Source: Sclerurus mexicanus (lineage: Eukaryota; Chordata; Aves; Passeriformes; Furnariidae). Taken from it: a DNA stretch of 64,000 nucleotides. This document shows, piece after piece, positions 41,881 to 54,096 of the stretch; position 1 is the first letter of the stretch, and each line of letters begins with the position of its first letter. Under the pieces are notes generated by a model. That model did not search any database. It was not told the origin of the DNA and saw only the letters and a program-made list of their open reading frames with translations. The DNA is taken from the NCBI GenBank assembly GCA_013396755.1, contig VWZF01001847.1, positions 189,012 through 253,011 on the forward strand, in the 5' to 3' direction. Both the position numbers and the translations under genes were made by a program.

Positions 41881-44800
41881 AGAGTCTGACTCGCTTATGG
41901 CTGTTTTCTAAATTTAATTTTTTTAACAATGGTGGTGAAAGAACAGATGAAAACAAGCAAATTGTTCATCAAACCAAATAAATGGGATCTAAGGCAACTG
42001 TCCAGCAGTATTCTAATTAATTAGAATTAATTTTGCTGATTAATTCCTAAGAACCAGGTGGACATCCAAATGTGAAAGCAAATAGGGATATTCACTACCT
42101 TATTTATTTAGAATGAATTTAAGATGCAAGGCTCTATTAGTCCTTGTGACACATATGATCCAGCGACATACTTGCCAAACAAAGCTAAAGGTTTTTAATG
42201 CAGATGACCCTAAGTGGAACTCAGACTACAGTAAAGTGCTAATGAGGTGTCTGGCATGAGGTCAGCCTGGGACTTTTCCTGTGTATCTTATTAGCAAGTA
42301 AGCCAGTCTATCATTTTGCAGTGGGTAATTGAGAAAGAAGTGTAGAGCATCTTAAGCAGAAAACAAAATGCATATCTTATTAAAGAGAAAAAGAGGTAGT
42401 TACAATTATATAAAGAATTTAAAAATTAGTAATAACTATATTCCACCTTCATTCTTCTTTCAGATGTTCAAGGACTTTTAGTCAAGATTTATTTATTTTC
42501 CTTAAAACCTTCCTATACTTAACTGACTTTGGAGTGACCATCGCATCCTGTTAAGAAGCTTTTTTTTTTTTTTCCAATCATAATTAACTGTTCTCTTTGA
42601 TGTTCTATGTCATTAAATACCTGATGCTTGCAAAAGATTTACCATAAAGTTACAAAGCTAATTAGAAGAATGTATTCTGGATCTGTAAAGGCATTTTAAA
42701 GTTAGTGTAGTTATAACAGCTTATTTGACTCTTTTAACATATTTTCAATAAGTCATTCCAACCTAATTATTTTTAAAAATCCCTTTTTTCATTCTTCAGA
42801 AATTTCTAGTATCTCTACCTGTTCTTAAGTTCAAATCACAGTTTTGCTTCTGTTTATAAACTTCTTGATTTACAAGTAAGTAGTAGAAAAGAAAGGAATC
42901 AGGTATGTAAACATACATTTGAGAACATAAAATCAGTGTTAATGGCAGACATAAAACATTCTTCTGATCAAACCAATTTTCAGTTCCCAGCTATTCAGAA
43001 AAAAATAAAACTGTTGATTTAAATCAATACACGGCTGAAAAAAATATGCCACAAAACAAGTTTCTAGACTTAAGTTCAAATGAGCAATGATCTCTGGATT
43101 TATAATAGAGGAGTCTCCAAAAACTGTCTAGCCAGTTTAATAAAGTACTTTTTGGTTCCTTTTGCTTTCAGGCTGTCCACAATTGTGGGAATTGATTCAG
43201 AATATAATCTTTCTTTCCTTTTGGTACCAGAAGTTACTTCTTTGCATTACTGCAGTCTCTTATGATTTTTTAAAACTTGCCTTTTTTCCCCCTCTCTCTT
43301 TTTATTAACCTCTCTATTGTAATTTCTTTCTCCTCTTTTTCTCAATTTTTGTATCAATTTTAAATGTCAATCAATTGTTGCAGTAAGACATATACCAGAA
43401 CAGTCTGAAAGCAACAATTAAGCATCAACTAGAAATTTTAAGTGATGCAGGACATATGTCATCCTTCAGTACACACAAATGCATGTCTCTGTGATCTTCC
43501 AGGTGCTTCTCTCAGTGAATTTACAATCCCTTTACATTTACAAGTAAATACTGAAAACATGGTAAATTTTTGCATGTTAGTTTTATCAAACTAATTACAT
43601 TTGAAAATCTGAAAATCCAGACAAAATTGACCTTATAGTTTTTGATAATACAGACAGGCCAAACATCTCTAGAATGATTTATCTCCTCTCCACTAAACTA
43701 AGGATATAGACAGAGAATTCCCACTTTTTTCTTTTACATATATCTCTCCAAATAATAGATTTTATTGCAGCAATATAAACTAGCTTAGTAGGGAAAAAAA
43801 ATATGAAAATGACCAACATAAGCCCACATATGCATACTGTTCTTTCAGTTGGTTTAACTTGATGAGAAAGTACTGTTTGAAAGGCCTATTACTTTTAACA
43901 AAAAAAAAAAAAAACAAAACCAAAACCAAAGTTTAACACGAATTAATGTTAGTAAATGAAAAAACAGTGATTTCAAATACAAAATAATTATATTATTATA
44001 GTCATACTGTGCTTTCTTTTCAAAACACAAGTGCATCAATGCAGAATAAATCTGCATAATCTAACATAATCAACCAAAAAATCCCAAACAATCCAATTTA
44101 TAAATTCTTCAAGGAAGAATTCTTATAGGAATGTATGAAATGACTGATATAATGCTGGGAATGGAAAGTATTCACATGTATTTGCCTTATTTACTAGTAG
44201 TCAACTTAAAAAAAACTACCTTTATTGTATTTGTCAACTAAAAAGCATTTCCAATATTGTCTTACATATTTAATTTCTTTCTAACTTGTGAATCATAGTG
44301 CAACAGAAAGTGTTATTTTACCTTTTTAAGAATATGATAAAATCAAACAGGTGAATCTTTCAGATTATTATACAGATTATGTACACAACAATGTATATAG
44401 AAAACAACAAAAAATATAAATAAAATGTAGTGGTTTTGATTTCTAATTCTGTTTCTTGTGTCACCATGGACATGCCATTGCATTGTAGTTTTCTCATTTC
44501 TTTACAACAAAATTAAATTCACACTTTACTGCCAGAGGGATATTAATATTAGTTGCTTAATATCTGTTCAGTGTTATTAGCAAGTAAAGTGGCATTTATA
44601 AATCAAATATACAGTTCCAGATAGAAAAATACTTGCTAGACCCTGAGCTATATATTGATTTGAGTTTGACACGCATTTTTATATTTTCAATGAAGTACAG
44701 ATACACAGAAAAATAATTAATCTTAAAACCAGCAATAATTGTCTTTCATTTGTTCTTAATATCAAAAAATCTGTGTACCATTGCTTTTGAGTTTCTACAT

Positions 44801-46002
44801 CAGGTATCTAACATTTACTTTAAGCAGGCTAAATGCTCAATTTTTTTATTCTAAATCCAATGTTAGGCATCAAGAAGCTAATTGACATAAATTTGTTACT
44901 AAAGATTACTAAATATTTTAAGACTCCAGAAATACATCCAATGTATTCATCTTCATTACAGAGAAGATTATTTTAAGGGCTCATTTTTCCATATTATTAT
45001 TTGTTTTTAACCAGATTGGAAATAATGTGAGGTTCTTAGAAAGGTGGTTAATTTACCAGGCAAATAGGGAAGACAAGGTTGCAGAAAAGGTATCTTGCCA
45101 TTTACCTCAATATCAGTCTGTATTTATTCATTGCATAGAAAAGAACACAAATCTTAACACTTAAGCGAATCTTTTGCATTGTTTCCTTATATATGTCTAG
45201 CAACTTAAGAGATTTCAGCCTAATAAGTATAATTTTACCATTAGTAATACAATGCCACAGGATTTATTTTGACCCCGTGTAGGCTTGCCTTGGCTTAAGG
45301 ATGTATTCACTATTTTTGATAGCTCACAGTTGTCAAGTGACTATTATCTGGCCTGATTTTATTTCAGGAATGTTGTGCTCTGATAATACTGCATACAATA
45401 ATGCTCTGATAAAGATACATAGTCCCTGCATAGCAAATAACAGCCTTTTATACATAGTGAGGCTGAGGGAGGCTAATGTGCAACTTTCAGATTTTTGTGA
45501 AAGCAATGAGAAAGAAGCAGACTGTGTTAAGAAAACATTAAAAAAAAAAAAAAATTGGACTCCAAGAATGAAGAGGAAGCTCACTCCATCACCTCCAGGA
45601 GTACCAAACTCCTCCTAATAGAGATCCTTGGATGCTCTCAACTAATTGTAATGCCACCCTAGGGGCATAGTGAAAAGGGTGAAAATAAGACAAGAGAAAT
45701 ACAGTGAAGGCAGTTCTTAACTTTGATAAGCACATTATTATTATTGATGTTATTCTATATTACATAATTCAGACTACCAGACCACTAAAACTTCAATTGG
45801 AATTACAATAAATTATTAACTTCATATAAATTGTGTTCCTTTCAGCCACAACAAGATTCTGTGGCTAATATTGTATGTATGTAAGTGGATTACAATCCAA
45901 CTAACTTTAGGTCTGAAATTTTGTATACCAATCATACATTATCTTTCTATGTATGTTATACCACTGAAGTACTCTTCAGTGACTGTCAGAACTCTGAGGG
46001 TT

Positions 46003-46385
46003 CTAAGGGGCCTAAACAGCCCTGCCCAGCCTTCCCCAAGCCTTCTCCCACTCATGTCCTTGGGTCCAGGACCACACCTGAAGCCATCACTCCCTGCCCC
46101 AGTAACGCCACTGCAGTGCTGGTCCCCCACTCCCCACATTCCAGGGCTGCCCAGCCATGGGGCTACTGTGCCTGCCTGGCCTTGGCCTGTCCTCTTTCCC
46201 ATAGAAGTGCCTGGCACCCAAGCCCGGGTGCCTCCAATGCCCTCCACAGCCTGCTCTGCTCCCTGGCTTGGGGCAGTGGGCTGCAAAGCACAGCACTGCC
46301 GGCCTCAATCCCAATCCCCTATGGTCCCCAGCTCGGCAGCCTTCAGGGTACCACTGGCCCTTGCTTGCCCCTTATTCACTGTGAA
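46003..46385. other. GC-rich, CpG-poor block of unknown origin
   Basis: About 380 bases with high G+C inside an AT-rich intron, with abrupt edges. C-rich on the plus strand (cccagccttccccaagcctt near the start). Only a handful of CpG pairs are visible, so it is not a normal CpG-island promoter. Several overlapping open frames on both strands are Pro/Ala/Gly-rich and show no domain; they follow from the base composition. It could be a decayed mobile element or a retro-copied fragment. Confidence 0.6.
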
Positions 46386-47165
46386 AAATACAGTGCCTAC
46401 ATTTAAAAGGAGAAATTATTTTTTCCTTATTTCTCACTCAGAATAAATAAAGTTAATTTCTAAGCAGAATAAATGTTAATTATAAAGAAAAGCAAAGATG
46501 AATGATTTATAAATGAAATGGTACCATCTTTTATTTTCTGGGTTTATCTAAAAGGTCAGAGTAATCTAAAAATAATACTTTTAAAAAAAGGTCAGGTCCT
46601 AAGTGAGATGAAAACAATTCTCTGGGAAGCAAAAAGGTTCCTTCAGTATAAAAACTGATTCAAAATCCACTTAGACTTTACAGAGATAAAGCTATTCTTG
46701 CAGAACATTACGTGCTGTCAGCATCAAGTGGGCAGTAAGTGATCTTTTGAGCTATGAAGTGGCATCCAGTGCAAAACAAGAGCTTTGCCTCAGGAAAAGC
46801 TTCCCTGTGAGATGCCCCCAGTGATTCATTAGTCAACAGTTTCAAGATGCCTTAAGGTAAATGCTTACACACTAAAATAAATTTCAAAATAATTTTAAAA
46901 AGAGTTACATATGCATTGGCTTAATGAGCATTTCAGGCAATTTTGCACCACAACACAATGATAGCAATGAAAGTGTTCTCATTTAATAGCCAAAATAGTT
47001 ACTAATACCTAAAATAGCTGCCTCTGTTACTGCACGAATCTTCCCTCACCTTTATGCAGTACAGAGAAATGCTCAAACATAAATCTTCTATAGGAAAAAG
47101 ATTTACTGGCATGTCTAAAAACATAGTACTTTGACACTTTGCCATAACATCCTTGTAGAAAATGT

Positions 47166-47994
47166 GGGTTAGAGGAATGGACAGTGAGGTGGATCAGGAA
47201 GTGGCTGAATGACAGAGCTCGGAGGGTCATGATCAGCAGAGTAGAATCCAGTCAGAGGCCTGTAGTCAGTGGTGTTCCCCAGCCATCAATACTGGGTCCA
47301 ATCTTATTCAACTTGTTTATCAATGACCTAGATGAAGGAATAGAATGTACCCTCAGCAGGTTTTCTGATGATACAAAAATGGGGAGAGTGACTGACACAT
47401 GTGAAGGCTGTGCTACCATCCAGCAGGAAGAGTGTTGTCAGCAGGTCAAGGAGGGGATTCTCCTCCTCTACTCAGCCCTAGTGAGGCCACATCTGGAGTG
47501 CTGTCCAGTTCTGGAGTCCTCAGTACAAGAAAGATAAGATGGTACTGGAGAGAGTCCAGCAGAAGGCCACAAAGTCTGGAGTCTGGAGCTTCTCTCTTAT
47601 GAGCAGAGACTGTGGGGATGGGCCTGTTTAATCTGGAGAAGACTGAGAGGGGATCTCAATAATGCATCTAGATATCTCAAAGGTGGATGCCAAGAGGATG
47701 ATGCCAGACTCTTTTCAGTGGTGCCCAGTGACAATATGAGCAGCAATGGCCAAAAACTAAAACACAAGAAGTTTAACCTCAACATGAGGAAGAACTTTTT
47801 GTTGAAGATGACAGAGCACTGGAACATGCTGCTCGGGAAAGTCATGGAGTTTCCCTGTCTGAAGATATTCAAAACCCACCTGCACATGTTTCTTTGTAAC
47901 CTGCTTCAGGTCACCTTGCCTTGGCAGGGGGCTTGGACTGGATGATCTCTAGAGGTTGCTTCCAACCCTAACAATTCTGTGATTCTGTGATTTT
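47166..47994 (+). mobile_element. CR1 LINE 3' part with reverse-transcriptase remnant, forward
   Basis: The 5' end enters the reverse-transcriptase region. Residues encoded at about 47184-47400 include SGVPQPSILGPILFNLFIND and FSDDTK, a CR1 RT block with the DD-like FSDD motif. After about 47400 the sequence jumps to the distal part (gtgaggccacatctggagtg), so there is an internal deletion. It ends with ttggactggatgatctctag and the repeated attctgtg tail at about 47978-47994. It is 5'-truncated and inactive. Confidence 0.92.
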
Positions 47995-48505
47995 TCAGAA
48001 ATGGCAGCTAGTTTTGGATACTTCTTACACTTCTTGGCTGACAGAACTTAAGAATGTCAAATTTTGAGATGGCTGGTTTCTTACCATTTCTGAACATTTC
48101 AGACTTTCACAGAATGCTTGAGGTTGAAAGGTACTTTAGAATTTGGCTTCTGTCAAAACTGTCAGCAGTTTTACAGTCACTGCTAGATATTTATTTTACC
48201 TAAATTAAATGATACTGTGACCGTCTTTGCAGAGACAAGAGCTTCTGAAAGATTCTACAGAGTTTCAAAGCAACTTCTTTCACATATAAGAAAAAGTTAC
48301 TGGATAGCTGTGACCAAGAGTTTTCAGCAGTAAATTTTTCCCTCAGGAAATAATAAATAATAAAAAACCCAAATAAACAGAAAAACTTGCATCACACTAA
48401 TTCTAAGAAAAAGTGAATACTAATTCAATATCTTCAATAACAATTAACCCTCAAAAATGACATTGCATTAGCCTCCACAAGAAGAATAAGGATGAATATA
48501 TGCTA

Positions 48506-48766
48506 TTCAAGAACAACCTGGACACAATGCTGTGCAATGTGCTCTAGGATGACCCTGCTTGAGCACAGAGGTTGGACCAGATGACTCCACTGTGGTCCTT
48601 TTCAACCTTACCCTTATCAAGGCCAAGCCAGATGGAGCTCTGAGCAGCCTGGTCTAGTGAAAGGTGTCCCTGTCCATGGCAGGGGTCTGGAACTAGATGA
48701 TCTTTACAGTCCCTTTGAACCCAAACCATTTTATGATTCCATAATATCCATTCTGTGATTCTGTCA
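48506..48766 (+). mobile_element. CR1 3' end interrupted by a second CR1 (nested pair)
   Basis: The outer copy reads ttcaagaacaacctggacac up to ttcaaccttaccc at 48613, and its tail cattctgtgattctgt resumes at about 48748. Between them (about 48614-48747) lies a second CR1 3' end of a different subfamily, with gagcagcctggtctagtgaa, ggaactagatgatctttaca and a worn tail aaccattttatgattccata. Both are forward. The layout shows the inner copy landed in the terminal few bases of the older one. Confidence 0.85.
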
Positions 48767-49939
48767 ATTTCTTCCAGGTTGGTTATAATTCCTAAATTCC
48801 CATTAGGGTCATTGGGAATTTGAATGATTCTTAACTGAAGTACTATTGACCAGTTTGCTCTAAGTGTCAAAAGAGTGTGCTCAAATGGCTTCAACAAATA
48901 GAACATGAATTCATTATAATTTTATTTAAAAACATAATTATATTTTTATCATTAATTTATTTTAAAAATTTTGTTTAAATATGTAACTTTTATATATCAA
49001 ACTACCCAACATCATGCTGTCTCTGAAGGAAAAATACATCTTCTTGTAGTTCCAATTATAAACCTGCTTATACTATTTATCTGTTACACTAGACATATAT
49101 GTTAGGAATTAAAAGGTATTTCTTTTAATCCCAATTAAATGAGAAGGAAAAGGAGTCACAGGTGCAGAAAGAGAAAAAGCAGCAGCTTGTTTTACTTTCA
49201 CAAAGTCAACATGCCTCTTCCCTTTTGAATTTGAGTCAGCCTTATTGAATTTGAATATATGTCCTTCAAGTCAAGGATTTTCTTCACAAGTATTTGTATA
49301 TATCATAGCATACCATAGCAGTTCTATAAACTAAACCAGCAGTACCTAAGCAATCGTGGTGAAAAGTGGAAGGGCTAGTGTTACTTAGTTTCCAGATGCC
49401 TCAGATTAGGGCTCAAAAGCCCTGATGCCCTACTCTGATGGTAACTTTCTGGCTGACTTTGGGTAAGTCACTGTGAAGTATGTGACTCAATTTTGGAATC
49501 CAAAACAGACCTAATAAATATTTCCAATATTATCACTGTGATTCACAACGTTCCAATCTGTGTATCTCCCCACCTCACACAGCCCTCTTTATTTTCTAAG
49601 CTGCAGGGTCCTACACAGGTCAATCACTTTTCAATCAGAAACTTGCCCATGTATTTGATCTCTGCTTTCTCTGAACTTTCTTCAAATTTGCTATACTCTG
49701 AAATGCAGAGAGGCCAGAGTACCAAATGGAGTCAAGCTGAAAGTTGATTTATACAGTAGAATGTTTTCTGTTCTGTCCTCTACTCTTTCCCAAATATTTA
49801 GCTTTAAAATCACTGAGTGCTTTTTTAAAGCATGCGAAGTATGAACCTGAGGACTACGTATAGCTCCTAGTATATTGACTATGTTAGAACATAAGAGTTG
49901 ACATTAATGACAAGATTAATGATCAACAGATCTCATAAT

Positions 49940-50505
49940 TTTATTTGCAAACCCTTCTGCCTCAGTCTTTACCGGTAACCTCTCTTCTCACACCTCTCAA
50001 ATGGATGGACTGCAAGACACGGACTGGAAGAACGAAGTCCCTTACACTGTAAGAGAAGATCAGGTTCTGGACCACCTGAAGAACCTGAATATGTGTAAGT
50101 CTATGGGATCTAATGAACTGCATCCCACAGTTCTGAGGGAATTAGCTGAAGTGGTTGCTGCACTCCATGATACCTAAAAAGCCATGGCAGTCAGGTGAAG
50201 TCGACAGGGAAAGGAAAACATTTTATTCATTTTTCAAAAGGGGAGAAAAGAGGACCCTGGGAACTACTGACCTGTCAGTCTCACCTCTTTTCCTGGGAAG
50301 ATCATGGAACAGAATCGTCCTAGAAGCAATGCTAAGGAACATGGAGGGCAGGGAGGTGATTTGGGACAGTCAGCATGGCTTCACCAAGGGCAAGTACTGT
50401 CTAATCAGCCTTCTGTGATGGACCAACTTCATCAATGGACAAAGGAATTTCATCCATCTGAACTTCTGTAAAACCTTTGACATAGTTCCCCAAAACATCT
50501 GAAGA
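49940..50505 (+). mobile_element. CR1 LINE fragment of the region upstream of the RT core, forward
   Basis: Frames here contain CR1 ORF2 blocks: a stretch like VREDQVLDHLKNLNMCKSMG at about 50050-50110, followed by ELHPTVLRELAEVV, then a frame with SQHGFTKGKYCLISL and one ending in a FCKTFD-like block before 50505. Stops and frameshifts are present. There is no 3' tail; the fragment stops where the copy at 47166 begins in element coordinates. Confidence 0.82.
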
Positions 50506-51875
50506 GTAATGTCAAATGTCCCCAACCTTACCGAGACTGGGAATGAGTAAAAACTGTAGTATCTTATTTAACACTAAAATAACTTCTGCCATAACATGTT
50601 GCATGGGTCACTACCATACTCATATTATAAAGCAGAATTTTGGATCTATTTTTTCTATTGAAAAAGGAATAGTTTTCCTATCTGTAGACAGGAGGTTATT
50701 CCACATATTAGTCAGTCTTCATGCATATGGTGTGATTAGAGTTTTCACAAATAACAGAGGAGGAAGAAACATTTAAAAGAGCACAACAGCTACAGTTCAC
50801 ATACTTTATGCCTCAACACATAGCTAGCCAGTTTATACAATTAAAACTAAATAACTACCTTTATATCCTCAAGGACATGAGGACATACTTTCTCTCACAA
50901 GTGCAAGTGTTCTCTGTAAATGAATAACAAACAAACAATTCTCTCTTTAGGCTAAAGAGAAGAAAGAGATACAGAAAGAAGAGATAATTCTGCATAATAA
51001 TTCATGCAGCCTGATTAGAATGCACATGGAAAAATTCAAATGTGAGGCTAGACAAAAAAATCCCATATTCAGTGACTTCATTATCTAAGTCTCTTCATCT
51101 GACTGTTGTTTTCTGATCAAAATTATTTTTTGCATTGTGTGTGTCCCCTAATGGTAGAAAACCATCTCCACAAAATGAAAAAAAAACCCAAACCCTAGAA
51201 CTAAAAAAGAGTTGAAAATTATAGGTTATGGAGGAGGGAGGGAAGGAAATGGGAGTCAATCTTCCAACAGAAATAGCTTTGATACATCTGATGTCAGTGA
51301 CAGTATTAATTTTAACATTTAAAATCTGTTTTATAAAGTTGGACCACTTCAGGTTTGTTCCTTTAGTGTCCAGCAAACTGTATAATGGTTAAAAGTATTA
51401 ATAAACTAACTTGAATGTTTTATCATGTTCTGTTATGGTGAAATAATCTTCACTGCAGAAAAATGTAAATCACTTAATAAAAGAGACCAAGTATATTATG
51501 AAAACATTCGCACGTCAACAATTTTCAAAGAGGAAACAAAATGTTCCAACAGTTAATCTCAATATCACTAAATATTTTGAATGTAAACAAGTGTTTTATT
51601 CCAGGTTCTTCCCTCAGTTGTTTTGTTATCTTGACATGAACAGATCATCACTGCAATGTGTTGCACTGTTTGGTGGCTATGAAGCATACAGATGTATAGG
51701 CTAAGGTATCAATGTTTTGTCCTTATCAAAATGAAGTATTCTGAAGGTCCTATACACTGTACAGTTTATGTACTATTAATAGAAGAATTCAATTGCCAGA
51801 CAATATTTAATAGTTATTTTTTCTTGAATTTTAATGGATTTCCTTGCATGAAACCTTTTTTAATATATGTATTAA

Positions 51876-51901
51876 ATATGTTTATGTATACATAAACATA
51901 T
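51876..51901. repeat. Perfect 26-base palindrome in AT-rich stretch
   Basis: The palindrome is centred on GTATAC and reads the same on both strands from 51876 to 51901. It sits in a very AT-rich region (51840-52010) rich in TATA and ATTA motifs. Confidence 0.93.
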
Positions 51902-53581
51902 GTATTAATACATTCACAAATATACATATTATTATAAATAGTATATAAAGTTATACATAAAATAAAATATATATATAACTGCATGTAATATTTTTATATA
52001 TATTAATGGGATCAGTAAAACCACACTGAGTTTTAAATACTATTTCCCCCTCCATAAACTAGGACCGTTCATATTATCTATGGGTTTTATAGTTTCAGTA
52101 TACCATTTTCCTACAGTTTTTTAATTGTTGTTTGAAATCATATTTTACATTTCAATTTATAAATTACTGAACTTTCAACAAAACTGACCTAAATAAAGAA
52201 AATGCTTTCTAAGCATTACTGAAATTGAAATAAATATAATTCAGTAATTTTTTTTGTATTCTACAGACAAAATGGAATTTCTTACAGTTAGTAGTACATA
52301 GACCACAATCATTTGCTCCTTTGTAAACAAAACCAGAAGTGTGTAAAACAGGAAATGAAACATAAAGATATTAAAATGTTTGAATGCATCTAAAGATAGA
52401 GTTTTTTCTTTATGATAAGTATGAAATTAAGATGCATCTGTTAAATCATTAAAATTGGAAAGGACTCTTTACTGCACCACTTAACACTTATTTCAGAAGT
52501 AAATTACAATCCATCAATTCAAACAGTAGCGCAGATTTCCATGTTTTAATATTTACCATTAGTTCTATCAACTTTTTAAAATGAAATATTATCTTATTTA
52601 AAATAGAAAAAGGTGAATTAAAATTTTAAAAACAGATCTTTCTGGATCAGTACACAGAACTGTCAACAGCGGTGTTATTAAAACCTATCATTGGCAGAAT
52701 TCTAAAAATATGTTCTTTGAAATGGGGGAGGGTCAACACAATGCAGCAATTTTCCTCCCCTGTGATTTGACTACAGCAAAATCAATGTCATTCTGTGCAC
52801 TGTTACCGTGTGGGTGTATAGTTGTGAATAGAAGACATCTCAAGGGTGCAAAGGTGAAAAATAATCTGTTTAGAAAATACAGCTCAGTATGAGATGAACT
52901 GGAGCTAAAAGACCCATGAGTATGATAATCCACTAAAAACAGTTACTTATGTGACAATGTATGCAGTTTAAGTTCTTTTTATGCCTGGAGGGGAAAAAAA
53001 ATCTGAGAAGCTCTGGTAATTTCCTTTCAGCCTATGAAGAGAGAATTCCTTTTCCATCTATCTATTGCAAAATCAGGTAGCCATCTGGGCTGTTTTGAAA
53101 ATAAAAGTTCAGTGTCTTAACAGTCACAGATTTACAATTCTGATAACTAAGTATCTGTTAAAAAAAAATAAAAATCTGTCATCTGTCAAATAAATTACCA
53201 GTGCAAGCAGCAACTTATTTGCACTGCCCTAAGCAGAAGCAGGCACAGCCCTTGTTTAAGTAGCAGACTTCTACAAATGTGACTGAAGTGATGCAGTACC
53301 TTTATTTCTCCCAGGGAATCTCAAGACCATGAATCTTCTGGTAGTGAAAAACCATTTCAGCAAGTGTGTAGTAGATGCCAGCTGTGATTAAGACACCTTC
53401 ATCAGTGTGTCTGTAGTTGCACTAGGCATACAAACTATTATAATAAATGGAAATCTAGTCATTGTAGTCAGTGGAAAGCAGTGTTTGAATTAATTTTAAA
53501 GCACACACTTAAGACAGGACGTAACAGTTAGCTATACGTCTCTATTTTTCCCTGTCTTCTAGTTTCTGTGCCAGAATGGCA

Positions 53582-54096
53582 TGGTGTTCTGGTTTTTGCA
53601 GGGATAGAGAGTGAATTTTCTTCCTACTAGCTGCTACAGTGCTATGTTTTGGATTTAGGATGACAATAACACACTGATGTTGTTGTTGAGCCAAGGAGTT
53701 TTCAACTTCTCATGCTGCTCTGCCAGTGAGGAGGCTGGAGGAGCCCAAAAAGTTGAAAGAGAACACAGCTGGGACAGCTGACCCAAACTAGCCAAAGGAG
53801 TATTCCATACCATATGATATCATGCTGAACAATAAAACTGAGGGGACTTGGCTGGAGGGTGGCAGCCACTGCTCGGGGACTGGCAGGGCATTGGTCAGCA
53901 GGTGGTGAGTTGCTTTGTGTATCACCAGTTTTGTATATTCTTTTATCATTACTATTATTCTCCCATCCTTTTAGTCCTATTAAATTGGCTGTATCTCAAC
54001 CCCTGAATTTTACCTTTTTTTCTGACTCTCTCCCCTGTCTCACTTGGAGCGAATGGCTGCATCGTGTTCAGGTGCCTGATACACTAAACCACACCA
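53582..54096 (+). mobile_element. Solo LTR of an avian endogenous retrovirus, forward
   Basis: It begins tggtgttctggtttttgcag and ends aaaccacacca, close to a family of bird LTRs I recognise (TG...CA ends, class III/ERVL-like by memory). Inside are the conserved segments ggacagctgacccaaactag and tattccataccatatgatat, a TATA-like aataaaa at about 53830 and an attaaa polyadenylation-type signal near 53980. No internal viral genes flank it, so it is a solo LTR left by recombination. No clear target-site duplication was seen. Confidence 0.85.

Noticed and set aside
45871..46446. Open frames of 191 and 173 codons forward and 115 codons reverse
   Set aside because: All overlap the GC-rich block, are Pro/Ala/Gly-rich in several frames at once and show no domain, start context or splice phase. 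Composition explains them.
47184..47537. Possible functional reverse-transcriptase gene
   Set aside because: Only a short RT block remains, with an internal deletion and no upstream ORF. It is a dead CR1 copy.
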